A DNA stretch of 14,661 bases from CAYOVG01 sp964407285 (GTDB lineage: Bacteria > Desulfobacterota > Syntrophobacteria > Syntrophobacterales > Syntrophobacteraceae). Below the pieces are notes generated by a model. The model saw only the letters and a program-made list of their open reading frames with translations, was not told where the DNA came from and searched no databases. Numbering within the stretch: position 1 is the first letter of the stretch; each line of letters begins with the position of its first letter. The translations under genes were made by a program, and so were the position numbers. The stretch covers positions 1-14,661 of the forward strand of contig CAYOVG010000165.1 in NCBI GenBank assembly GCA_964407285.1, read 5' to 3'. This document shows positions 5,962 through 13,711 of this stretch, piece by piece.

Positions 5962-8900
5962 TTATGAGCAGTCTTTTTGCTTCTCTTCATTTAGGGCCGC
6001 TACGACCAGTTCGTATTCATCGGCCGCTTGGTCCAGTATCCCGGAGCAACCATCGAGGTTGTCGCTGCGGCCGAGTTCCTCCAGTTTGGCGCACAGGTCG
6101 TACATCCTGTGGGCTCCCATCATTCCGGAGGCGGATTTCAACTGGTGCGCCGCTTTCCGGAACCCTTCGCAATCCCGCGCCGCGAGAGAGCGCCGAAGCG
6201 TTCGGATCATGCTCTCGGCGTCGACCGTGTACTGATCCACGAGCGTAGGGATCAGGCGGCATTCCCCCGGCTGCTCCAGCGACCGGAGTTCGGCGATCAC
6301 CTCCGAACGCAAGGGGCTTTCTCTCTCCTCCTCTTTCCCCGGTATGATGGAAGGATATCCGCTGTCCCAGGTTATGAACCCGCCGAGTACGGCGCGCAGT
6401 TGTTCCAGCGTGAAAGGCTTCCCGATGTAATCGTCCATTCCGGCGCTGATGCACTTTTCGGCGTCTCCGGCCATGGCGTTGGCCGTAAATGCTATGATGG
6501 GCAGGCGGCCGCGCATACCGGCATTACCGGCATTCGCCGCGACGCCGCACGGGGCCTCCGCTGCGCGAATCCTGGCAGTCGTTTCGTATCCGTCCATCAA
6601 GGGCATGCTGCAGTCCATGAGGACCAGGTCGTACGAGGAGCGCTCGAGAGATTCCAGCGCCTCAACCCCATTGCCCGCGACATCGGCCGTCAAGCCGAGC
6701 CGGGCGAGCATCGCACGGGTAAGCTCCTGGTTGACGGGGTTGTCCTCGACCACCAGGACGCGAAGCTTTCGCGGAACCCGGTTTTCCGCCGGAGGGCAGC
6801 TTACGGCGTTCGTTCGACGGGAAACCTCGATAGAACTTTCCGGCGGGGAACTTGCGTAATTTCCGTCGCCGTCGCCTGCCGCCTGCCGGGAGAGACTGCT
6901 TTCATCCGCGGCCGTCCCGGCCTTGCGCATGGGGATGGTAAACCGGAACGTACTTCCTCGCCCGACGTTGCTGCGCACATCGATGTCGCCTCCCATCATC
7001 ACGACCAGTTGCCTACAGATGGCGAGTCCCAACCCCACCCCGCCGTACCCGCGGGTCGCCGTCCCGTCGGCCTGTGAAAACACATCGAAGATATGAGCCT
7101 GAGCTTCCTCGGGTATTCCGATCCCCGTATCCTCGACTTCGAACGTGACGGCGACCATGCCTTCCATCGGCCCTTCTTCTCCCGCAGCCGCATCTTCCGC
7201 CATGGAAACCGTCAATCCGACATGACCTCGTTCCGTGAACTTCAGCGCGTTTCCAACCAGGTTGGTAAGGATCTGCTGCAAACGAAGCGGGTCCCCCAGG
7301 AGCCGGTCCGCGCCCCGTGACGTAAACCTGCAGAAGAATTCCAGCCCTTTCTTCTTCGCCTGGTCGACGAAAAGGACGACGGACTGCCGCACGCAATCCC
7401 GGAGGCTGAACTCGACGTGTTCGATCTCCAGTTTGCCGGCTTCGATTTTCGAGAAATCCAGGATATCGTTCATGATGCGAAGGAGCGACTCGGCCGAGCG
7501 CATGACCGTATTGGCCAGGGACCTTTGTTTCGGCGTCAGTTCCGTCATCAGGAGCAGTTCCGTCATGCCCATGACCCCATTCATGGGCGTCCGGATTTCA
7601 TGGCTCATTTTGGCAAGAAACTGGGACTTGGCCTCGCCGGCTTGTTGAGCTTCCGCCTTCTCGCGTTCACGGCGCGCAATGGCGTCGACGAAACTGAGCA
7701 ATGATTCTCCCATGGATCGGATTTCGTCCCGGACATTGCTCCTTATGGCATTCCCGATTTTTTCGTCGAATACCACCTTCCGGCCGTCGGCAATATCGGC
7801 GGCGGCATCGACCATGCACCCGGTCAGTCTCTCGAGCCGCGAGACAATGTTCCGGGAAAGAAAACGCCAGATAACGAGGCAGCAGGCGGCGCACAGAGCC
7901 AGGGAAGCAACGAGGATGCTCCTCGCCGCATGGATTTCCCGCTCGTGTTCTTCAACCAAGCGAAGCATGCGCCGGTCGAGGCTGTCGCCAAGCTCGGCGG
8001 CATCGCGCTTGTAACCGGCCAGCAGGGCTTCTAAAGCCTTGTATCTCGCGGCCACGTCGGCTTTGCGGGCGAGTTCGGCCTTGCGGCTCTCGAAGAACCC
8101 CCACGATCCCGCCAGGGGCCGGACAAGCGCCCGGGAAGAATCCCCGAAAGCCCGCACCGCGGCCGTGTCCGGCAACCGTTTGTACAGACTCAACCGCCGT
8201 TCGATAATGGAAGCCTCGCCGCTCAGGCCGTCGATTGCGGACGGGTCGTTTTCGGAAAGGGCCCGCTCGGCTATCGACAGCATCTCCCGCCCGTCGGTCA
8301 TCAGGTCCCGGACGGTTCCCAGCCGGCTTATTTCCTCCTCGAGGAACGAATCGAGGCGGGACTGAAGTTTCGATTGGGCCCCGGCTTCGGGGATATCTAC
8401 GGCAATGGAGTGTGAGACCAGCGCCCGCATCTGCCGCTCGACATCCGTGGCGGCCTCGAAATACCGGGCATAGGCCTCCCGGATCTCCCGGTACAGCGCG
8501 ATCCGGTGCTCGACGGCGCCGATATGGAGCACCGAAGCCTCTCTCAGGGAATTCGCTTCGCGTTCGAACAGGTTCAGTCTTTCCAGGAGGAGCCGCGCCT
8601 TGTTCCGGGACGGTTCGTCGTCGGACGCATCCAGGTTGGACGCCAGGTAGAGCACGTCGCTGCGTGTCCTCTCGAACCGCGCCGTCGTTTCGTCGGCCCA
8701 GTAAGCGAGTTCCTTGCCGGACGCCGCCTTCGAAAGCTCCTGAGCCGGGATGAAGAGGTCCTCCAGGTGAGCGATGCATTCCTGCACCCGGGTCACGACC
8801 GGAAGCTCCCGGGTGGCGAGCTTCTTCATCGCGTCGCTCAGTTGAGCGAGGACCAGGACGGTATAAATGGAAAGAACGGCCGCCAGGAGGCAGAACGCGG

Positions 8901-9132
8901 CCGAAGCGGCCATCATGGTGGCGCGAATGCGGGGGCGAATCCGGCGGGACGCGGGAGACGATATCCGGCCGTCCGGCGGCAGGTCGACAGCCGGTCGGCT
9001 GTCGGGCGCCGGTGAGCCGGACACGCCGGGCAGTTCCGGTCGGACCGGCGCTGCGCTCCCCTCCACACCCATCCGTTCATCTTCCCGTTCCCTGTCGGGT
9101 CGTACCGCGGATTTGGTCCCTTTGCTCAACAC
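5962..9132 (-). CDS. Unorthodox hybrid sensor histidine kinase (HisKA-HATPase-REC-HPt)
   Basis: A 1056-residue membrane kinase. Residues 1-70 are a Pro/Arg-rich cytoplasmic tail. The two membrane segments are at about 71-96 and 404-425. Between them lies a roughly 305-residue, mostly helical periplasmic sensor with no recognised fold. A HAMP-like linker follows (about 425-490). HisKA contains FLAKMSHEIRTPMNG with phosphoaccepting H511. The ATPase has the N-box (N628), DTGIGIP (668-674) and GYGGVGLGLA (695-704). The receiver has VVEDNPVNQ, phospho-Asp D840 in LMDCSMP, and K905. The HPt domain has H996 in AAHQLKSAS. This is a full His-Asp-His relay like BarA/EvgS; the final regulator is not in the window. 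The GTG start at 9132 has AAAGG upstream; an ATG at 9072 is an alternative that would shorten the tail by 20 residues. Confidence 0.92.
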   Translation of the reverse strand: MLSKGTKSAVRPDREREDERMGVEGSAAPVRPELPGVSGSPAPDSRPAVDLPPDGRISSPASRRIRPRIRATMMAASAAFCLLAAVLSIYTVLVLAQLSDAMKKLATRELPVVTRVQECIAHLEDLFIPAQELSKAASGKELAYWADETTARFERTRSDVLYLASNLDASDDEPSRNKARLLLERLNLFEREANSLREASVLHIGAVEHRIALYREIREAYARYFEAATDVERQMRALVSHSIAVDIPEAGAQSKLQSRLDSFLEEEISRLGTVRDLMTDGREMLSIAERALSENDPSAIDGLSGEASIIERRLSLYKRLPDTAAVRAFGDSSRALVRPLAGSWGFFESRKAELARKADVAARYKALEALLAGYKRDAAELGDSLDRRMLRLVEEHEREIHAARSILVASLALCAACCLVIWRFLSRNIVSRLERLTGCMVDAAADIADGRKVVFDEKIGNAIRSNVRDEIRSMGESLLSFVDAIARREREKAEAQQAGEAKSQFLAKMSHEIRTPMNGVMGMTELLLMTELTPKQRSLANTVMRSAESLLRIMNDILDFSKIEAGKLEIEHVEFSLRDCVRQSVVLFVDQAKKKGLEFFCRFTSRGADRLLGDPLRLQQILTNLVGNALKFTERGHVGLTVSMAEDAAAGEEGPMEGMVAVTFEVEDTGIGIPEEAQAHIFDVFSQADGTATRGYGGVGLGLAICRQLVVMMGGDIDVRSNVGRGSTFRFTIPMRKAGTAADESSLSRQAAGDGDGNYASSPPESSIEVSRRTNAVSCPPAENRVPRKLRVLVVEDNPVNQELTRAMLARLGLTADVAGNGVEALESLERSSYDLVLMDCSMPLMDGYETTARIRAAEAPCGVAANAGNAGMRGRLPIIAFTANAMAGDAEKCISAGMDDYIGKPFTLEQLRAVLGGFITWDSGYPSIIPGKEEERESPLRSEVIAELRSLEQPGECRLIPTLVDQYTVDAESMIRTLRRSLAARDCEGFRKAAHQLKSASGMMGAHRMYDLCAKLEELGRSDNLDGCSGILDQAADEYELVVAALNEEKQKDCS

Positions 9133-9180
9133 GGCGCGCCTTTCTTGCCTTTGGATTCAAACGATCTTCGCTATGGGCGT

Positions 9181-9684
9181 TCATGTGGGCAACGATCCAT
9201 GACCGTTCGCGGGGGCGCCGTCAAATCGGAAATCAACAGCATGCGCCGTCGGTCGGGACCGGTCTCGAGGGTTCGTCCCGGCGGCTTCATTGAAAACACT
9301 CTCGAGAATCTTCCGTTCTGCTTCGGAGAATGCCCGCCAACGCTTCCCGTCCATGGCGATGATTTGAGCATCCGGTATGTGAGCTGTCAAGTTGATTATG
9401 GGGGTGACCTCGAGAAAACGCATGACCTCGATGGTTGGAAGGGGGTTTTCCCGGGCGAGCACGATGCGGTCTTCGAAGGCCTTTATGCCCGCGGTTCTCT
9501 CGAATTTCTCCGGCGCTCGCGCAAAGTCCGGCAGGCCCCCGGTCCGTGAAAGCTTCGACAGGAGTCCGGCCGGCTCGATCGGCTCCAGGTTGCCGAGAGA
9601 CGCGTCCCCAAGAGACTCAAACCCGGCCGGCTCCAATTCACTGAAGTGTGATCCGCAAAGGCGTGGGATTTCCGATCGTATCAC
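9181..9684 (-). pseudogene. Decayed TRAP transporter solute-binding protein (DctP) remnant
   Basis: Open frame of 167 codons, of which about 70 (roughly 9277-9490) look like the C-terminal third of a DctP-family periplasmic binding protein. The clue is the ENPLPTIEVMRFLEV block (residues 79-93), followed by INLTAHIPDAQIIAMDGKRW and an FSEAERKILESVFNEAA helix; intact DctP proteins have a GQENPL...FYEVQ..L..T.H arrangement here. Intact family members are about 320-340 residues with a signal peptide. Here the N-terminal two thirds and the final strands are missing, and the flanking frame looks like random coding. The frame's start overlaps the end of the OsmC-like gene by 47 bases. No DctQ or DctM membrane genes are nearby. 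The boundaries given are those of the open frame, not of the homology. Confidence 0.6.
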
Positions 9685-10108
9685 AGAGTGGACATCGGTT
9701 CAGGAGTTCCTGACGAAAATCCTCTCTCTCGGCTTCCGTCAACTTCTTCGAGGTGATCTCTACCCGCACCGAGAAATCCGAGAAGCCCGCCCTCGTGTCC
9801 GTCGGAATTCCAAACGCCCTGGTCGGATCGATATCCCCGGCGACCGATACCCGGATGTCGTCCAGGGCAATCTCCTTCTGCATGGCAATGATGCGGCAGA
9901 TGTTCAGCACGCAGCCCCCCAGCGCAATCGCCATGCATTCCGGAGGATTCGGACCGGCGTCCTCACCTCCCCGCTCCCTGCTCATGTCCATGAGTATTTC
10001 GTGGTTTCGCACCTTTGCACGAATCCGCCGATTCGGACCCGACAACAGTGTTGTCGAGACATGGATCGGATTCATTCTGTCCGCTGATGCGCCTTCATTT
10101 GCATTCAT
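9638..10108 (-). CDS. OsmC-family protein (thiol peroxidase-like)
   Basis: A 156-residue cytosolic OsmC/Ohr-superfamily protein; characterised members reduce organic hydroperoxides through two cysteines. PNPPECMAIALGGCVLNICR (53-72) is the family helix, with Cys66 at the peroxidatic position. RCPLCDTIGNPTPL (138-151) provides Cys139 at the second conserved position. Three further cysteines (58, 71, 142) are unusual in number. Length matches the family (about 140-160). The ATG at 10108 is preceded by GAGGAGA. It is divergent from a LysR-type gene across 165 bases that contain a LysR-type site, so control by that regulator is inferred. Peroxidase activity is not certain, since many OsmC-like proteins are uncharacterised. 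Confidence 0.85.
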   Translation of the reverse strand: MNANEGASADRMNPIHVSTTLLSGPNRRIRAKVRNHEILMDMSRERGGEDAGPNPPECMAIALGGCVLNICRIIAMQKEIALDDIRVSVAGDIDPTRAFGIPTDTRAGFSDFSVRVEITSKKLTEAEREDFRQELLNRCPLCDTIGNPTPLRITLQ

Positions 10109-10140
10109 GCCTGTCTCCTCTTCGTGGGGCTTTGAAATTA

Positions 10141-10155
10141 ATCGTTAACAATGAT
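10141..10155. promoter_or_regulatory. Candidate LysR-type regulator box (ATC-N9-GAT)
   Basis: ATC at 10141-10143 and GAT at 10153-10155 enclose nine bases, giving the T-N11-A pattern at 10142 and 10154 with a GTTAAC core. It lies 32 bases before the OsmC-like ATG (minus strand) and about 120 bases before the LysR-type ATG (plus strand), the usual arrangement for a divergent LysR pair. Single short motifs occur by chance, so this stays a candidate. Confidence 0.5.
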
Positions 10156-10273
10156 ATAGACTTGTTGCCCGTCAAATCCGGCATTGCCGATATGTACCGG
10201 GGATCTATTCGCTCGTCCAATGAATCTTTTTCATATGCTTATCGAGCAATCCGATTAGAAGAGGAAAACGCTC

Positions 10274-11218
10274 ATGGAACTGCAACGGTTGCAGACATTC
10301 CGGACGGTGGCGACTTTGATGAACTTCAACCAGGCTGCCGAGGTTCTCAATTATGCCCAGTCAACTGTTTCAGCCCAGATCAAGACCCTCGAAAACGAAC
10401 TGGGGGTCATGCTGTTCAAAAGAATCGGCAAGTCCGTCCAACTCACAGAAGCCGGAGCGAAAATGCTCCTCTACGCCGACAAGCTTCTGGCCATCAAGGA
10501 CGAAGCATTGGCGGAAGTCGCCGGCGGAAGGGCATCGGGACTGCTGACGTTGAGGATGCCCCAGACCATGGCCACATGGTATCTCCCGCATATTCTCCGC
10601 AAGTATCAGCCCCGCTTTCCCGGTGTGAGGCTGGATATCACCAGTTGCGCCCTGCATTCGCTCGAGCACGAACTGAGAATCGGCGCGGTGGATCTGGCCT
10701 TTCTGTTTGCCGAGACCATGGGAGCGGCAACCCTGGATTTCGAGTTCCTGGGCAGCGAACCCCTGGTGTTTGTCGCTCATCCGGGTCATCCTTTGGCCGC
10801 TCGTAAGCAGGCTGATTTCAAAGACCTCGAGGGACAGGTTCTCCTTCTGGCGAAAAGTGACTGCGGCTACCGGATGGTGCTCGAGCAAACGCTGGCGGCG
10901 GAAAAGATAACGCCTGCAACAGTGATCGAAATGAACAGCGTCGAGGCGATCAAGCAGACGATCATGGCGGGAACGGGAGTAACCGCCATCCCGGAGATTG
11001 CCGCCCGCGCGGAAATAAAAGACGGGCGACTAGCCGGGGTGGACTGGGTTGACGACCTGGAAACCGGAATCCTGATGATCCGGCATAAGGACAGGTGGCG
11101 TCCGCCGGCCCTGGAGGCTTTTATTGAGATGGTAAGGGAATTTTTCGGGGTCAATGCTCCTGGTGACGCCTCTCGAGACAGGTGCTGCCCGAAAAGCATC
11201 GAGAAACGTTCAGAGTGA
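10274..11218 (+). CDS. LysR-type transcriptional regulator
   Basis: A 314-residue LysR-family regulator. The N-terminal winged helix-turn-helix (1-60) has the family pattern LQTFRTVATLMNFNQAAEVL, then STVSAQIKTLENELGVMLFKR and LTEAG. A linker helix (about 62-88) leads to a periplasmic-binding-like effector domain (about 90-295) with HPGHPLA and GTGVTAIPEIAAR motifs. The last about 20 residues are polar and extend past the usual end. The ATG at 10274 follows AGAGGAAA. It is divergent from the OsmC-like gene, which is the likely target, with autorepression expected from family habit. The effector is unknown; redox or an organic acid are both possible, and the DctP remnant beyond osmC gives a weak hint of a former transport locus. 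Confidence 0.92.
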   Translation: MELQRLQTFRTVATLMNFNQAAEVLNYAQSTVSAQIKTLENELGVMLFKRIGKSVQLTEAGAKMLLYADKLLAIKDEALAEVAGGRASGLLTLRMPQTMATWYLPHILRKYQPRFPGVRLDITSCALHSLEHELRIGAVDLAFLFAETMGAATLDFEFLGSEPLVFVAHPGHPLAARKQADFKDLEGQVLLLAKSDCGYRMVLEQTLAAEKITPATVIEMNSVEAIKQTIMAGTGVTAIPEIAARAEIKDGRLAGVDWVDDLETGILMIRHKDRWRPPALEAFIEMVREFFGVNAPGDASRDRCCPKSIEKRSE

Positions 11219-11355
11219 CGATGTCGGCGGCATGCGCTTACGGGTCGTCTCAGGCTATCGATTCGGCTCAACCGCGCCGCGCCCTCCAGGGGCTCGAATT
11301 GGAGCTAATTGAACCAGCGGTGGACAGGGGGCCCGGTAAGCCGGATAGCAGGCGG
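11219..11355. other. Intergenic region between convergent genes
   Basis: A 137-base gap between the convergent LysR-type and YciH-like genes. A short hairpin GGCGG-TCAG-CCGCC (11351-11364) overlaps the yciH-like stop codon but has no T-tract. A GCTCGAATTGGAGC stretch near 11293 looked tRNA-like but does not fold into a tRNA. No gene seen. Confidence 0.3.
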
Positions 11356-11724
11356 TCAGCCGCCGGCGCGTTTAACCGTCCAGCCGTGTTTTTTCAGCTC
11401 TTCCAGCAGCAGGTCCCGGTGATCGCCCTGAAGTTCGATCACACCGTCTCTCACGGTACCGCCCGCGCCGCACTTTGCCTTGAGCTGTTTTGCCAGTTCC
11501 TTGATTCCGGCTTCATCGAGAGGAACGCCGGTGACGACCGTCACTCCTTTTCCCTTGCGTCCCTTCGTTTCCCTTCCAACTCTCACGATACCGTCGCTTC
11601 GAGGGACTTCCTTCTGTTTCCGGGAACCCGGCTCATTCTTGTTGCACAGGCATTTTGCGACGGGTTTGCCGCAAACGGGGCACATCCTGCCGTGTTCCGT
11701 CGAATAGACGATACCATTCGCCAT
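11356..11724 (-). CDS. yciH: SUI1/YciH-family translation factor with N-terminal Cys cluster
   Basis: A 122-residue protein of the eIF1/SUI1 family, like bacterial YciH, which affects start-codon and initiator-tRNA selection on the 30S subunit. The C-terminal half has the SUI1 core: GKGVTVVTGVP, ELAKQLKAKCGAGGTVRDGVIELQGDH and LLLEELKKHGWTVKRAGG. The N-terminus carries CPVCGKPVAKCLC (residues 15-27), a CxxC-x6-CxC set that probably binds zinc. A basic, variable linker joins the two. The ATG at 11724 (MANGIVYS) is preferred: it lies 4 bases after the stop of the upstream gene and starts right at the conserved part. An ATG at 11841 would add 39 residues overlapping that gene. Likely translationally coupled to the DUF3783-like gene. 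Confidence 0.88.
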   Translation of the reverse strand: MANGIVYSTEHGRMCPVCGKPVAKCLCNKNEPGSRKQKEVPRSDGIVRVGRETKGRKGKGVTVVTGVPLDEAGIKELAKQLKAKCGAGGTVRDGVIELQGDHRDLLLEELKKHGWTVKRAGG

Positions 11725-11728
11725 TTCG

Positions 11729-12115
11729 TTACTGCCCGCTCTTCCCGGCGTTCCTTCGCTCCACTTTCTCCCGCTCTTCGACGAGATGTTCGAGGAGGTC
11801 GCTGAAGCGCCATTCAATCGAGTGTTCCGTGACGACAGCATAGATGGGTTTGGGAAGGTTCTGTTCCTTGAAAGTGTTGATCAGGAAGAAAACGCCCTGC
11901 TGGGGAATGTTATAGAAGAGGATGACCTTTTCGTCCGATGTGAACGGATTTTCGCCGTGGGCGTTGTTGTGGATAACCTCTCGCAGAGGGAGGCAGCCCT
12001 GTGTGCGCTCCAAGGTCACCGCCGCCGGGGCGCCTATGCCTTTGAGCACTATATCGAGCTTCTCCTTTTCTTCCGACGTGTAGTTCCAGACCAGAAGTCT
12101 CGGCTCGCCGTTCAT
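11729..12115 (-). CDS. DUF3783-like protein of unknown function
   Basis: A 128-residue soluble protein. The N-terminal half (MNGEPRLLVWNYTSEEKEKL...) reads as an alpha/beta fold. The C-terminal segment PKPIYAVVTEHSIEWRFSDLLEHLVEERE resembles the DUF3783 signature (P.FA.VTE.N..W.L.EL..EL), a family of unknown function recalled from anaerobic bacteria. The start at 12115 is chosen because AGGA lies 5 bases upstream and the 51 residues before it, from an ATG at 12268, are Arg/Ala-rich and look non-coding. Its stop lies 4 bases before the yciH-like start, so the two are probably made together and may share a role in translation. No catalytic motif is visible. The DUF3783 assignment is from recall of the pattern. 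Confidence 0.72.
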   Translation of the reverse strand: MNGEPRLLVWNYTSEEKEKLDIVLKGIGAPAAVTLERTQGCLPLREVIHNNAHGENPFTSDEKVILFYNIPQQGVFFLINTFKEQNLPKPIYAVVTEHSIEWRFSDLLEHLVEEREKVERRNAGKSGQ

Positions 12116-12346
12116 CAGTTCCTGACCTTCCTCTCTTGTGGCGCGTACCCGGCCGGCAAGATGCGCGAGTTCCACCCGCGCAACGCTCTGGCGGCCCAAC
12201 GGCGGAATCCGTTGCGTTCGGACAGCCCGGCCGCGGCTGGAAGCCGTAACAGCACAAAGCGGCTCCATCCCTTACCGAATTGGTCGCGTAACTGCAATCT
12301 TGAGTAAGCCTCGGACACTCAACCCGAAACGCGCAACCCGCCGCCC
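12116..12346. other. Gap inside the minus-strand gene group
   Basis: 231 bases between the binding-protein gene and the DUF3783-like gene, with no supported gene. A 7-base perfect inverted repeat, CGCAACG (12179-12185) and CGTTGCG (12210-12216), spans a 24-base loop. The gap may hold a second promoter or an RNA structure. No known RNA family was recognised. Confidence 0.35.
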
Positions 12347-13711
12347 CTACGTTCCCGGCACGGGATGGAACTTGCCCTGGCTGTAAGTCGTAATGTGAAT
12401 GGGATGGCGGGTTTGACCATTCCCGTCGAAGTACACCGGTCCTGCAAGCCCTTTGTACGCATGGTCCGAATTGTTCGACCGCAGAAAATATCCGCGAAGG
12501 CCTTCCCGCGAGACGGGCGACTCCCGCAGCGCTTTTCCCGCCCACCGGATCGTGTCGTAGCCCAGCAGCGCCAGGTGGCCCGGTTCCCGCCAGAAGCGCT
12601 CCCTGAAGGCCCTGGCGAAAGCTTCCATGTCGCTGTTTCCGCTTCCGGTTTCCGCCACCACCACCGGCCTCAGAATGTAGAACCTGTCCAGCACCTTCGT
12701 GAAGAGGCTGTCCAGAAACATTTCACTGTAGGTCTGCGGGGCTAGAAATCGCCCATTGAACCCCTTCTCCGTGAGAGCAGTCGCCACGCGGGCCCCCCAG
12801 GCGGGGTGGCCTGCCAGCCAGACGAGGCCGGGGTCCTGCGCCAGTGCCTCGGAAATAGCGGCAGTCATCGTCGGTTCGCCGACCTTGCACGTAACGGCGG
12901 TGTACTTCATCCCCTGCTTGTCGGCCTCTTCCTTGAAACCGCCGAGAAGAATCTCCCCGTAGGCGCTGGGCTCGCTGATCGCCACGGTGGCCTTGTCTCC
13001 GGCCAGCTTGCGGGAAGCGTTGACCGCAAAACCCGCTTCCGTCAGGTCCGAACATACGAGCGGGAAAACCCACGGCTGACTGACCATTCCCTGGTGGGAA
13101 TTGTCCGGCACCACCAGGGGCACCTGCCCGGCCGAACAAATGGGAATGATTTCCGAAAGAAGGGCCATCGGCAATTGAGCGACGATAAGAACGGTCGAGG
13201 GGTCTTCCACCATCTTCCTCACGGTCGCCAGCGCTTCCGCGGGGTCCTTGACGCCGTCGAAGACCACGAATTCGGCTACGGTCTCCTTCCTGTTCACTTC
13301 CTCAATGGCGAGTTCCGCTCCACCGCGGAGCATCTCTCCGTCACTCGCCAGGTCACCGGAAAGGGGGGCCATCAGCACGATGCGGGGCTTGCCCGCCACG
13401 ACCGCCTGCTTCTGTTCTTCCGCTTTGTCGGGGCCGCCGCTGCCGGTCCCCTCCCCATTTTCGGAAGTCCGGCCGTCGGCGCCGCTCTGAGCGGTCCGCG
13501 CCGGTTGCTGCTCACCGGAGAACGACCACATCCCGGATTCCTGATCCGCCGGCCGTCCGGACCCGCCATCTCCCTCACCCGGACGGCTCAGCCACTTGTA
13601 GCCGGAAAAGAGCACCAGCAAAATCAGAAGAAAGAGGACGACAAACCGGAGTTTGCCCTTCGGCTTTTTCTTGCGTTTGAACTGGTTGACCTTCATCGGC
13701 TTCTTGATCAT
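12347..13711 (-). CDS. Membrane-anchored ABC-type branched-chain amino acid binding protein-like
   Basis: A 454-residue type I periplasmic-binding-fold protein of the LivJ/LivK group (Peripla_BP_6). A very basic cytoplasmic start (KRKKKPKGK, 12-20) is followed by one hydrophobic segment (about 22-38), most likely an uncleaved anchor. A Gly/Ser/Glu-rich linker covers about 42-105. The ligand domain runs from KPRIVLMAPLSGDLASDGEMLRGGAELAIEEVN (108-140) to the end, with SAYGEILLGGFKEEADKQG and GYDTIRWAGKAL typical of the group. No permease or ATPase gene is beside it, so a sensing or structural role is as likely as transport. The ATG at 13711 overlaps the TGA of der (ATGA), and GGAGGG lies 10 bases upstream. 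Ligand unknown. Confidence 0.83.
   Translation of the reverse strand: MIKKPMKVNQFKRKKKPKGKLRFVVLFLLILLVLFSGYKWLSRPGEGDGGSGRPADQESGMWSFSGEQQPARTAQSGADGRTSENGEGTGSGGPDKAEEQKQAVVAGKPRIVLMAPLSGDLASDGEMLRGGAELAIEEVNRKETVAEFVVFDGVKDPAEALATVRKMVEDPSTVLIVAQLPMALLSEIIPICSAGQVPLVVPDNSHQGMVSQPWVFPLVCSDLTEAGFAVNASRKLAGDKATVAISEPSAYGEILLGGFKEEADKQGMKYTAVTCKVGEPTMTAAISEALAQDPGLVWLAGHPAWGARVATALTEKGFNGRFLAPQTYSEMFLDSLFTKVLDRFYILRPVVVAETGSGNSDMEAFARAFRERFWREPGHLALLGYDTIRWAGKALRESPVSREGLRGYFLRSNNSDHAYKGLAGPVYFDGNGQTRHPIHITTYSQGKFHPVPGT

Noticed and set aside
5910..6248. Small plus-strand gene starting in the AT-rich gap
   Set aside because: Most of it is antisense to the kinase C-terminus and no convincing ribosome site or protein pattern was seen.
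6028..7077. 349-codon plus-strand open frame
   Set aside because: It is antisense to the receiver and HPt part of the hybrid kinase, whose phosphorylation motifs are clear.
9181..9684. Intact small TRAP-type binding protein gene
   Set aside because: Only the middle 70 codons resemble DctP. A signal peptide, the first ligand lobe and the final strands are missing, so a remnant is more likely.
11219..11355. tRNA gene suggested by a GCTCGAATTGGAGC stretch
   Set aside because: No acceptor, anticodon or T stem could be folded around it on either strand.
11725..11841. N-terminal extension of the yciH-like gene
   Set aside because: The extra 39 residues overlap the DUF3783-like gene and the conserved protein starts at the ATG at 11724.
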